Notes under the pieces: model-generated
Seen by the model: the letters and a program-made list of their open reading frames with translations, nothing else
Database searches by the model: none
What the model was told of the DNA's origin: nothing
Source: Echinostoma caproni
Lineage: Eukaryota > Platyhelminthes > Trematoda > Plagiorchiida > Echinostomatidae
Reading direction: 5' to 3'
NCBI GenBank assembly: GCA_900618425.1
Contig: UZAN01043427.1
Span: 1,941-41,557, forward strand
DNA: 39,617 bases
Shown: positions 32,701-39,617 of the stretch, in pieces
Numbering within the stretch: the first letter of the stretch is position 1
How the letters are laid out: each line of letters starts with the position of its first letter
Position numbers and translations under genes: made by a program

Positions 32701-34145
32701 ACAGTTGTTAGTGGAACAAGGCGATGCAATTCAAACGAACCTGTTTACGATATTTGGACATGACAATGTCTAGAGCCACCCGATGTTCATTTAACGAGTC
32801 AAAAAGTGTCAGGTTTTCCGATTGCAGTTGTTCCAACTCTTGATTTTCCGCAGCCAAACAGAGAATCAATTGACCTCTTGGATGATTGGTCAAACGTTTA
32901 GAAAAATCAGTGATGCTGAGGGACAATTCTTGACACTGAAGAAACAAAATACACCATAGTATGTAAGCGAAGAAAATAATTCTGCTTGCAAACGAGAGCG
33001 TTTGATGAAAACTTTTAATGTGAGGAGATCATAGAATTATTGAAATTCACAGTGATACACATGCAGTTCTTCGTTGCTATTCGAGTACTCATACAAAAAC
33101 AATGATATGCACAGTAAGATAATAGAACATGCGTCAAAAAGTTATCCGCCGATCTGTTATCAACGCATAAAAGCTGAAAGCTTGCGAAACAATATATCCA
33201 ATTACCAGGCATAAATGAGAATTTATCGGATCTGCTGCGACACAAAATAAAACTGGATCACTATTAAATTACTCTTCACTTTCATTAACTGGGTGGTGGT
33301 GGCTCAGTGGCTTAGTCGCTGTCACCGGCGTACTTTCGACCCTATGGTCCGAGGTTAGAGCCCCGCCACCACCACCCGACTTCGGTGGTAGGTAGCTCTG
33401 CTGTCGTCCGGTTCAATACCACGCTTAACCTATCGGGACCTTATGTGGTTCGCCACTCCAAGTCCCGAGGCTTAGGTTCCTGGTTTCCACCACTGAGCAG
33501 CAGGTCCTCGTGACTATGGGGTTCGCCCCCTCTGCTGTTCATCACACTTAGGTGTAAAATAAAAAACCGTAACCTCGTCTAGCTTTCCAGCTCCGTAGTA
33601 AGCACATTCTTAATAGATGTTTTGTCTTTTCCATCTATTTTCACATCAATTGAATTTCTGGGTCAACCAGACTGATATAAAAAGCAGAACAATTTGGAGG
33701 CGACAAAGTGCACTTTAGAGGACGGAAGGTTATCACTAATATGAGTTTGGTGGGGTATTTACGGTCACATGAATAAGGGAGCTCCATCGGTTTCATCACC
33801 GAACAAGAAAATATGACTATGGTTTACATAAGCAATCTTAAAATACCGTTAACAACGCAATGCATAAGCAAAACGGAAAGCAAACCACATTCCACGGAGA
33901 GATTAGGACACAGATAGGGAGAGAAAGAAATAGGGACACTGATCCCGGGATCGATTTAGTAACTGGAATGGACAGTAACAGCAACAACAACAGTATGAAG
34001 GACCACATACCACTTCTTTGTGCATCATCTGTTCGTCCAACTTCAGCACCTCGTGAGTCACTTCGTCCACCGCATTTTCATGTTCTCGCATGCGATTGAC
34101 CAACAACTGCAATTTTTCCACAACTTGGTCCAGTGAATATTTCAT
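28959..34145 (-). CDS. SIKE/FGFR1OP2 family protein, complete three-exon gene
   Basis: The family (human SIKE1 and FGFR1OP2) are coiled-coil subunits of the STRIPAK phosphatase-kinase complex, linked to SLMAP and striatin. The joined exons (34011-34145, 32741-32935, 28959-29717) give about 362 residues; FGFR1OP2 is about 253. Exon 1 aligns end to end with the family N-terminus (45 residues in both). Exon 2 carries the family's central helix, including SLNEHRVALDIVMSKYRKQ. Exon 3 begins SKLMR-like and holds a second coiled coil ending SENAGLREMLGI, the family's ENKGLREIL motif. The extra length is a Ser/Ala/Thr linker before the second coiled coil and an acidic Glu-rich C-terminus, both apparently lineage-specific. 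Introns are about 1.1 and 3.0 kb, phase 0. I cannot say which human paralogue is closer. Confidence 0.9.
31060..31790 (+). mobile_element. RTE-type retrotransposon endonuclease relic in SIKE intron 2
   Basis: The copy is antisense to the host gene. Its 5' leader (CCTTTCGTCGGTGTAGGCC near 31111) resembles that of the larger copy at 38364. MKPKSPLRLIA corresponds to the start of the coding region there. The frame 31342-31608 keeps IFDWIPIGNRVCTVLLDGSL and YRCVFVLPVQPNTDCSALKD, the mid-endonuclease region. After a stop, SVDVVVVAQVKSLDESE continues but without the GDFNA catalytic block. The first catalytic part is deleted or scrambled, so the copy is inactive. Confidence 0.8.
32443..32566 (-). 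repeat. Penelope-type terminal palindrome (long inverted repeat)
   Basis: Two imperfect arms of about 48 bases (about 32443-32491 and 32519-32566) pair around a spacer of roughly 27 bases. Both arms carry TTCTCCGAG/CTCGGAGAA, GGAAGTGTT/AACACTTCC and ACGTTTCGTAGCC/GGCTACGAAACGT. The minus-strand reading, with GATGATGTTGCCTAG and GAAACGTCTGCGAA, resembles terminal sequences of Penelope-like elements as I remember them. No RT lies next to it, so it is probably a solo terminal repeat fragment. Confidence 0.7.
32474..32513 (-). ncRNA. Hammerhead-ribozyme-like core in SIKE intron 2, sense strand
   Basis: On the minus strand, CTGATGA (32510-32504) and GAAACGTC (32484-32477) flank a hairpin, GTTGCC...GGCTAC with one mismatch, in the hammerhead order: stem I, CUGANGA, stem II, GAAA, stem III, UH. 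GCA before the core and TGC after the GUC can form a 3-bp stem I. Stem III would be the palindrome ACGU, which works only between two RNA copies, as known for the dimeric hammerheads of Penelope-like elements. A weak point is a U where the conserved G of stem II (position 10.1) is expected, so activity is doubtful. Confidence 0.45.
32741..32935 (-). CDS. SIKE-family exon 2
   Basis: Acceptor TTTTGTTTCTTCAG, then 65 codons from CQELSLSITDF to MSKYRKQ, then donor CAG followed by GTTCGT. The central part AAENQELEQLQSEN and the final SLNEHRVALDIVMSKYRKQ correspond to the most conserved segment of the SIKE domain. Heptad-like spacing of Leu fits a coiled coil. Both boundaries are phase 0. Confidence 0.92.
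33291..33572 (+). mobile_element. tRNA-derived SINE-like element in SIKE intron 1
   Basis: SINEs are transcribed by RNA polymerase III from internal A and B boxes. TGGCTCAGTGG at 33300-33310 fits the A-box consensus perfectly. GGTTAGAGCCC at 33353-33363 is a one-mismatch B box. GGTGGTG (33292-33298) and CACCACC (33367-33373) would form a perfect 7-bp acceptor stem with exactly three bases between the B box and the 3' strand, as in a tRNA. The T stem is degenerate. A second, perfect B-box match (GGTTCAATACC) lies at 33410-33420. After about 170 bp of non-tRNA body, the element ends with AAAATAAAAAA at about 33556-33567. Target-site duplications were not established, and other copies are not in the window. 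Confidence 0.65.
34011..34145 (-). CDS. SIKE-family exon 1 (start codon)
   Basis: Starts with MKYSLDQVVEKLQLLVNRMR and continues through EHENAVDEVTHEVLKLDEQ to a phase-0 donor, GTG followed by GTATGT at 34010-34005. The 45 residues match the length of the corresponding human segment, including the RMREHENA block (RLRDHDDA in human proteins), which fixes the start. A pyrimidine-rich CTTCCTGTCTTAG lies 17 bases upstream. Confidence 0.9.
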
Positions 34146-34162
34146 GATGACTAGTCACGAAA

Positions 34163-34181
34163 CTAAGACAGGAAGACGAGC
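34163..34181 (-). promoter_or_regulatory. Pyrimidine-rich AG acceptor before SIKE start codon
   Basis: The minus strand reads GTCTTCCTGTCTTAG, then TTTCGTGACTAGTCATC and ATG. The AG is 17 bases from the start codon. Flatworms add a spliced leader to many mRNAs at such sites. A conventional 5'UTR intron would look the same. Confidence 0.45.
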
Positions 34182-34577
34182 CACGGACCCTCAGATCACG
34201 CGAAATCTGACACGGAATGGAAATGTCACGTGTCAGCCTACGAACGTTCACGTGATGACAGGCACTGGAAGGAAAGAAAAATGAAGCACGTTGAAAACAA
34301 TCGGAATTGCCAGTGATCAACACAAACACTGGATGCAAAGACCCAGGGGAGACAGCGAGAGTATTTATGCTATAACCTCGCTCAGAACAGAACTTCAAAT
34401 CCACAGTGAGGCTTTTCAAATGTATGTTCACCTGAGATTCAGTTGCTACCATACTGTATAATATGACGAAGTAACCTTACACACTCTGGTTCAATTACAA
34501 TTAGACTGACGAACACGTATGTAATGATTCACTCCGATCCGCAAGAGAAATTCAGATAGCTATGTGGAAAAAAAAAC

Positions 34578-34583
34578 TTTATT
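34578..34583 (-). terminator. Candidate polyadenylation signal AATAAA
   Basis: Minus-strand AATAAAG directly followed by a T run, about 1.2 kb after the CPSF2 stop and about 400 bases before the SIKE acceptor. Other AATAAA matches lie nearer CPSF2 (35307-35312 and 35010-35015), so the true site is uncertain. Confidence 0.3.
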
Positions 34584-35306
34584 ATACCAATTAGTTTCCC
34601 CTTATTACACGATAATGTTATCATGATTTAAGCGGCAAATGTGATCCCGGGTTACGATACGAGATCAATGCCGACTGGACAGCCTCGGTCAGTGACACAT
34701 TCTGTAGGGACGTACAGCCAACGCCACTTTTCAGCAGTGTTTGTTACCTTCTTCAAGCTACCAACAACTTTCAGCACGCACGTTCAAACCGCAATCACGT
34801 CTTTTCCGATGACACCACTCCACACTATGTTCTACCTCACCCGTCTTCTCAAGTGAGCTACCGGTAATATTGAAAGAGACTGTCACCACTAACGAGTAAT
34901 TCAATACGGATCTCGAATGCCTGGGTAACCGAAAACCGTGTGCTTTCCAATACTTCCAAATACTCGGATTCTACTAGCTCATTCAAACAGCACGTCTTAT
35001 ATCCAATTATTTATTCTCAACGGATTTCACAAATTCAAGCTCCTTCTCTGGACTATCTTTCAATCCACTTTTTATGGACAACCCCCAGTAAACGCTAGTC
35101 TTTGATATTACGTGCAAGCCTGCTTTTTTGCTTAAATCCGAACGACTTTTTCCTTCGTTCTGTTTTCCCCTTCTGTGTAACTCAACAACACGCACTATCC
35201 ATGAAGGCTTCAATCACAAAGGGGGCGGAGCTCCGTCTTTTTTCTCATTACCTCTAAATCCGATTTCAAAAAAATCCATTCGCTTCACCAATGGTATAAC
35301 CCTCAG

Positions 35307-35312
35307 TTTATT
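35307..35312 (-). terminator. Candidate polyadenylation signal for CPSF2
   Basis: First AATAAA that I found downstream of the CPSF2 stop codon on the minus strand, about 470 bases away. It would give a normal-length 3'UTR. Unsupported beyond motif and position. Confidence 0.35.
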
Positions 35313-35780
35313 CTTACATTTAGGGACACGTTCTCGAGTGGTTAGTTCTTTGAATATCACACCGTCACTGCTATAGATTTTAATGATATGAGGAAGTCTG
35401 AACTGTATTTAGACCCTTATTTCTTGTGCGGTAGTCTCGTGCATTAAGACGACTATGCATGGGTTCTGCGGTTAGTGAACATGTTACGGCTTATCTGTTT
35501 CCGAAACCGGAAGGAAAAGCTAACGATTCTCACTGCTCCAGAACAGAACAACGGGAATCTCCAAAAACGGCCAGTGACAAGAAATTACCACAATACGATC
35601 GTAAATACAAATGGAAAGTTACGGGGACAATAAGGAAAAGAGAAAATAGGTACAAATGTAAATGTTGTATTTGAAGATGTTTACATCACGTCCCGATGCG
35701 GAAAATTATTCAACATATCCATAGGGACGAACGGCAGCAAAACGACAGTACTGTACACGGGAAGTGTGAACTGGGTACAT

Positions 35781-35960
35781 TCACAGAATTGCAAATTGTT
35801 GATAGAGCACCTGGCGCACATCGAAATAGGTACGTGAGAGTAAACCTTCCAGAAGTAGTTTTCCTGCTTCCGAGCGTTTGATTGCCACACAATTGTCGAC
35901 AACCAAAACGCCACTTACGAATTCCGCTTGAAGACCCCGAGTGAGCAGTAGTTGTTTGAG
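35781..35960 (-). CDS. CPSF2: CPSF2 last coding exon
   Basis: Acceptor TTTTTCTGTTCAAG, 59 codons, stop TGA at 35783-35781. The exon has no Met, so a start-codon ORF search misses it, and two longer meaningless frames overlap it. It encodes the CPSF2 C-terminal domain: QAEFVSGVLVVDNCVAIKRS, EAGKLLLEGLLSRTYFDVRQ and VLYQQFAIL. Each matches the human order QAEFVGGVLV, RRTETGRIGLEG and LLYEQYAIV. Confidence 0.93.
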   Translation of the reverse strand, partial: LKQLLLTRGLQAEFVSGVLVVDNCVAIKRSEAGKLLLEGLLSRTYFDVRQVLYQQFAIL

Positions 35961-37603
35961 CTTGAACAGAAAAATGAGCGCGATGATCAGACGAAAAGTA
36001 AATCTTAGAGTGCAAGAGATTAAACTGGATGTTGATCAGCAGTACATAACAGCGACGTCGAAAATAAATAGAAATCATCATCCGCATATTCTATTTCACT
36101 ATACGAATGAAGCAGTCCCATTGATAATTTAAATCAAAAGAAGCTGGAGACAAACTTTCAAGGACACACGGTTACCTAATCATGCCATTTGATCCTACTT
36201 GTCACGATTGTCTTCCCCAAACTGTTACAGAAGAACTACTGCAAGACTCCGACTGACCGATTGACAACATCCCACAAATTCATCAGGCGGTGAATAAAGA
36301 TCATCCCCGTAGTTTGAACTCAAGGCGGAAATCTGTTCCTCGAATAAGACGACGAGAACGTATCCGTAACGCTTGTGTGAATCATTATCTTTTATTCTGA
36401 GTGTTTTTGTCAACTAAAGAACAAGGTGGCTTCATGGATGAATCCATGAAGAAGGATAGGGGTGTAAAACCACTCGACGCTTTACTTCGAGGGCGCACCA
36501 CTAGCTCTTACACAATCAATTAATATGTGCAAGACAACAGGGTGGTGACGTCCACTCTACCACTTCGGATATCGTTGCTGATCGTCCACGACCGTTGGAT
36601 CAGAGTAACAATACCTGATTCCTCGCGGGTAACCGTTTAATCGAGCGTTGTATATTGTATTGTATTTCATACACGTCTGAAATCAGACTGTGTACCAAAC
36701 AAGTCAAGGTACGATAACCTTTATAAAAAGAAACACGTTCCATGATTTGCATGTGGGCGGAATACTGCCAGGCTGTCCAGGCCCAGGAGTTCATCTATTC
36801 TTAATTTGGAGAATTACCTGGTGTTACAGAACTCCACTGACGCATGGTATCTTAGTGGTATCAGAACCTGGCATCTCATGCGGATTTTCGAATGTTGGGC
36901 AGAAATCAAGTCTTTAGTTTAGGCATCTCTCGGATCATATTACAAAATCTAGCATTCAGAATGTTTTTATTATAAATAAAAAATAACAATAATAACAAAA
37001 GAATACAATTTACTGCTCTAAAAATATATCATCAAGTCGATAGAAACAACAACGTGGTGAAATCTATTAACGAACTATTTAAAAAGTTTCCTCAAATCAC
37101 CCCAAATCATTGTTTCAAAGCCATAAGAACGATTGAGCACCTACTCCTCTGAAGGTAGCTAAAGTTTTTCCCCCTTTAAAGAGACTGTTCGAATAAATCT
37201 TTGTTCAATGATCCTCGCCCGCGATCATACTACCACTGTTCTTTTCATCACGTACGCTAGAAAAGCGACAACTTTCACCTCGAATGCATAGCAATATTTC
37301 ATTTGGTAGAAACAACACACTCACGTCTGAAAGCTTCGGTTCGTTGACGAATACGGTCTTATGTGGCCCGACAGGACAAGTGGGCAAATTCAGGACAGGC
37401 AACTGATCGGCTGCCAATGGTGTACGCGCTTTTAAGGCATCCGGATCGGATTCGGTATCCTGTTCAACAGCTTGCTCGTGAGGTTTCGGTTGGTCTGGTG
37501 TCTGATGCTGATCCAGCGATACGGTTGCTTCTACCCAAGCCAGTTCGTAGTCACGTATTTTAGTGAACTTCAGACTAGAGACTAAACTATCCTTCATGCG
37601 AGC
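35781..37603 (-). CDS. CPSF2: CPSF2 (CPSF100) C-terminal part, two exons, gene continues off the right edge
   Basis: CPSF2 is the catalytically inactive metallo-beta-lactamase/beta-CASP partner of CPSF73 in the pre-mRNA 3'-end processing complex. It acts in the nucleus at polyadenylation sites and in histone mRNA cleavage. The exons 37325-37603 and 35781-35960 encode the last 152 residues; the whole animal protein is about 780. Conserved blocks in order are MKDSLVSSLKFTKIRDYELA, VFVNEPKLSD, LKQLLLTRGLQAEFVSGVLV, and VRQVLYQQFAIL at the extreme C-terminus (human ends IRDLLYEQYAIV). A variable acidic/Gln/Pro linker separates the first two, as in other animals. The nuclease domains lie upstream, outside the window. 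The intron, 35961-37324, is phase 0. Confidence 0.93.
36430..36451. repeat. Perfect short palindrome in CPSF2 last intron
   Basis: CTTCATGGAT and ATCCATGAAG are perfectly complementary 10-base arms around GA. Could fold as a hairpin in the intron RNA; no function evident. Confidence 0.6.
37325..37603 (-). CDS. CPSF2: CPSF2 penultimate coding exon
   Basis: Acceptor TTGCCATTCACCACAG, 93 codons from ARMKDSLVSSLKF to VFVNEPKLSD, then donor GAC followed by GTGAGT at 37324-37319. The frame reads on through the donor to a stop at 37205, but family alignment stops exactly at LSD, so the spliced model is preferred. The middle (DQHQTPDQPKPHEQAVEQ and following) is the divergent linker. Confidence 0.93.
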
Positions 37604-37901
37604 CTGTGGTGAATGGCAATAAACGTGCATTATAAAACTGAAAACATTGCAAATGATTTTACCGACATGACTACTGATTAGGAAATAAGTAGTTGAAAAG
37701 ATTCGTAAGTTAATTCTTCATAAGCGGGGGGGGGAGGAAGTAGCCTCCATGCATATAAGAGAATGTCTAATAAACGTACAATGGAATAAAGAAACGATTG
37801 ATTATGTTTAGTAGCATATATTTTCAGAGGAACATCCTACCGAGATAAAGCTAAAACGGAAAACCGTTGCAGTGCTACTTATGATAGCGGCGTGAGCCAC
37901 G

Positions 37902-38010
37902 GTTAAAGTCAAAGTCAAAGTTTTATTATGGGCGATTTAACAAAGCAAAAGCTTATCGTGCCCCAAAGGATTTTTACAGAATCTTTTGAATAACTTCACA
38001 AAGAGAAAAT
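37902..38010 (-). mobile_element. CR1 copy 3, 3' terminal fragment
   Basis: On the minus strand GGGGCACGATAAGC, then CCCATAATAAAA and repeated ACTTTG units (37902-37925 on the plus strand: AAAGTCAAAGTCAAAG) match the ends of CR1 copies 1 (7950-8013) and 2 (17635-17695). Only the 3'UTR end is recognisable, typical of a strongly 5'-truncated insertion. Its start beyond about 38010 is unclear. It lies in the CPSF2 intron upstream of the penultimate exon, same strand as the gene. Confidence 0.65.
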
Positions 38011-38224
38011 AACAATGATAATAATGTGCATGAACACTCTCGATGGTCGGAGAAGTATTCGAACTTCATTGGACAGCTACCGTCCGTCCAAGCTGGGCAG
38101 CCACCAGCCAATAAGGTGCTGTCCCGTCCACGTTCCGCTTGTCTCATTGGGTGCATGAGGCTAAAGGCCGATCCCGAAAAGTGGACCGATAGTCAACGCA
38201 CCAGCGAACAACAAACTTAACCGA

Positions 38225-39617
38225 AATTCAAAGGCCTTGCGTGACAGGTCTCTAGAAACTCCCACACGGGTGCTCCGTTCAAGCCCCCGCGTTGGATTTA
38301 CGCCCCACTGCCTTGTGGGTCAGACTTTTGAGTCAAAGGCTCCGATTAGGGTTCCCAAAGAAAAACCCCTTCGTCGGTGTGCGCACCCGCGAAGTATGCC
38401 GTGCCAAAAGTCCTAGCTACCCATTTGGAGAACCGTCTTCCTTAACTGTCTATTTCCTCTTCTCACTCCCATACCTCAATAGATACATCTTGTTTGCGCC
38501 ACCCATCGGATACCACTCAGTGTTCAACTAATGAGGCCAACCACTCAGAGGCTATCAAATTTTTGAAACCAAAATCTCCTTTCCACCTAGCCGCATTTAA
38601 TGTCCGTACACTCTATCAGATTGGACAACAAGCTGCTTTAGCTAAAACCCTTGAAACCTTCCATTTAGATGTATGCTGTCTGCGAAACACGCATACAAGA
38701 TCCTACACCAGTCATCTCCCTCCGTTCTCCAGATCCAACCTCTACCTCAGGCTCCACTCTCCGTGTGTCAGACGATTCGGCATCCGAAGCTCGCGGGGTT
38801 GCTGGTGTGGGGATTGCGCTGAGTGTCAAGGCCAGGCGTTTACTTCTCGATTGGATCCCAGTTAACAGCCGACTTTGCGCCGTACGTCTGGATGGTTCAG
38901 TACGAGTCAACAGCTACAGTACGAAGCGTCGGTGCTTATTCGTCCTATCCGCGTATGCACCGACTGATTACAGTTCACCAGAAGTGAAGGATGAATTATA
39001 CAAGGATCTCTCTCAACTGCTCCGAACAGCTCGATCAACGGACATCGCGGTGGTCGCTGAATCCTTGGACGAATCAGAGAGGCTGCTTGGAGGTTCACAT
39101 GCAATCCCAGCCAACAGGACTGACAACGGAGAACGCCTACTCCAATTTGTGCTTACCACGGACTGTTTCCGTCAAGCACGAACTTCTCGCACAAAAAATG
39201 CTACCGTCTTACATGGAGACCACCAACCGCTTCACAGCGCTGGACTCAAATCGACCACATTGCCATCAACCACCGCTGGTGAGGATCCATTGAAGACTGC
39301 CGGTCCTACTGGTCAACAACCGTGGACACGGACCATGCTCTGCTACGAGCGAGATTCTCTCTACGCCTAGTAAACAAACGCAGAAAAGCCACCGAAAACG
39401 GATGCTCAAGATACAATGCCAGCAATGGTTGCAAATCGGCCTTCGAAGCAGAAATATCATATCTGAATTCACCACAACAATCAGCCGGAGGACTCAGTGA
39501 GCACTGGACGGCAATCAAGGAAGCGATCAAAATGTCAATCGAAACAACAGCAAATTCTGACTCACGATCAAATAAAAAACGATGGATCTTCCCGTCTTCG
39601 ATAACCCTGTCGGACGC
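38225..39617 (+). mobile_element. RTE-type retrotransposon, 5' leader and endonuclease, continues off the edge
   Basis: The coding part starts near 38561 with FLKPKSPFHLAAFNVRTLYQ, followed by LDVCCL. A frame change near 38690 leads into CETRIQDPTPV (catalytic Glu), the GVAGVGIALSVKARRLLLDW block, VNSRLCAVRLDGSVR and RRCLFVLSAYAPTDYSS in the frame 38669-39370. The GDFN block is missing (VVAESLDESE). Further frame changes lead to WTQIDHIAINHRW, DTDHALLRARFSL and, to the window end, ISYLNSPQQSAGGLSEHW. The RT domain should follow beyond 39617. The missing catalytic block and frameshifts make it inactive. Antisense to CPSF2, in an upstream intron. Confidence 0.9.
38669..39370 (+). pseudogene. 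RTE endonuclease central frame
   Basis: Longest open piece of the RTE copy. It begins out of register (MYAVCETRIQ) at the frameshift. It keeps CETR and the SAYAPTD strand. VVAESLDESERLLGG lacks the GDFNA residues expected after VVA. After about residue 175 it leaves the endonuclease frame, which resumes in another frame with TQIDHIAI. Confidence 0.85.

Noticed and set aside
34078..34452. Minus-strand 124-residue frame overlapping SIKE exon 1
   Set aside because: Different frame from the conserved exon; no recognisable motifs.
35681..36087. Two long minus-strand frames (77 and 125 residues)
   Set aside because: They overlap the CPSF2 last exon in the wrong frames.
37205..37324. Read-through of the CPSF2 penultimate exon to the stop at 37205
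   Set aside because: Family alignment ends at LSD, exactly at a GTGAGT donor, and resumes at 35960.
1..39617. CRISPR arrays, bacterial operons, rRNA genes, canonical tRNA genes
   Set aside because: None seen; no regularly spaced repeats and the split genes are eukaryotic.

Overview
The window looks like nuclear DNA from a flatworm, most likely a digenean trematode of the non-schistosome type. The reasons are moderate GC content, long introns, few host genes, and many decayed CR1-, RTE- and Penelope-type retroelements plus a mariner. Species assignment is inference. No prokaryotic operon, CRISPR array or phage module is visible.

The clearest host content is on the minus strand at the right end. 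CPSF2 (the 100 kDa cleavage and polyadenylation specificity factor subunit) ends here. Its last two coding exons are 37325-37603 and 35781-35960; the rest of the gene lies beyond the right edge. About 1.6 kb further on, in the same orientation, is a complete three-exon gene of the SIKE/FGFR1OP2 family (exons 34011-34145, 32741-32935, 28959-29717; about 362 residues), a STRIPAK-complex subunit. All splice junctions are phase 0 with GT/AG ends. A pyrimidine-rich AG 17 bases before the SIKE start codon fits either a 5'UTR intron or a spliced-leader acceptor.

The introns of these genes are full of mobile DNA: a tRNA-like SINE in SIKE intron 1; an RTE endonuclease relic and a Penelope-type palindrome with a hammerhead-like core (sense strand) in SIKE intron 2; and a CR1 3' tail plus a larger RTE copy upstream of the CPSF2 exons.

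From left to right: 1.1-1.4 kb holds a candidate small secreted protein with a TATA box (minus strand). 4.87-5.9 kb is a dead mariner. 5.9-8.0 kb is a 5'-truncated CR1 copy (plus), meeting a Penelope RT fragment (8.1-8.7 kb, minus) tail to tail. 10.4-10.6 kb and 11.3-11.7 kb carry two unrecognised exon candidates. 12.5-13.75 kb is an RT relic of a second non-LTR family (minus). 14.0-17.7 kb is a longer CR1 copy with both ORFs recognisable (plus). 21473-22187 is an assembly gap. 22.2-28.9 kb has no gene I can support. Every transposon ORF seen is frameshifted, interrupted by stops or truncated, so none appears autonomous.
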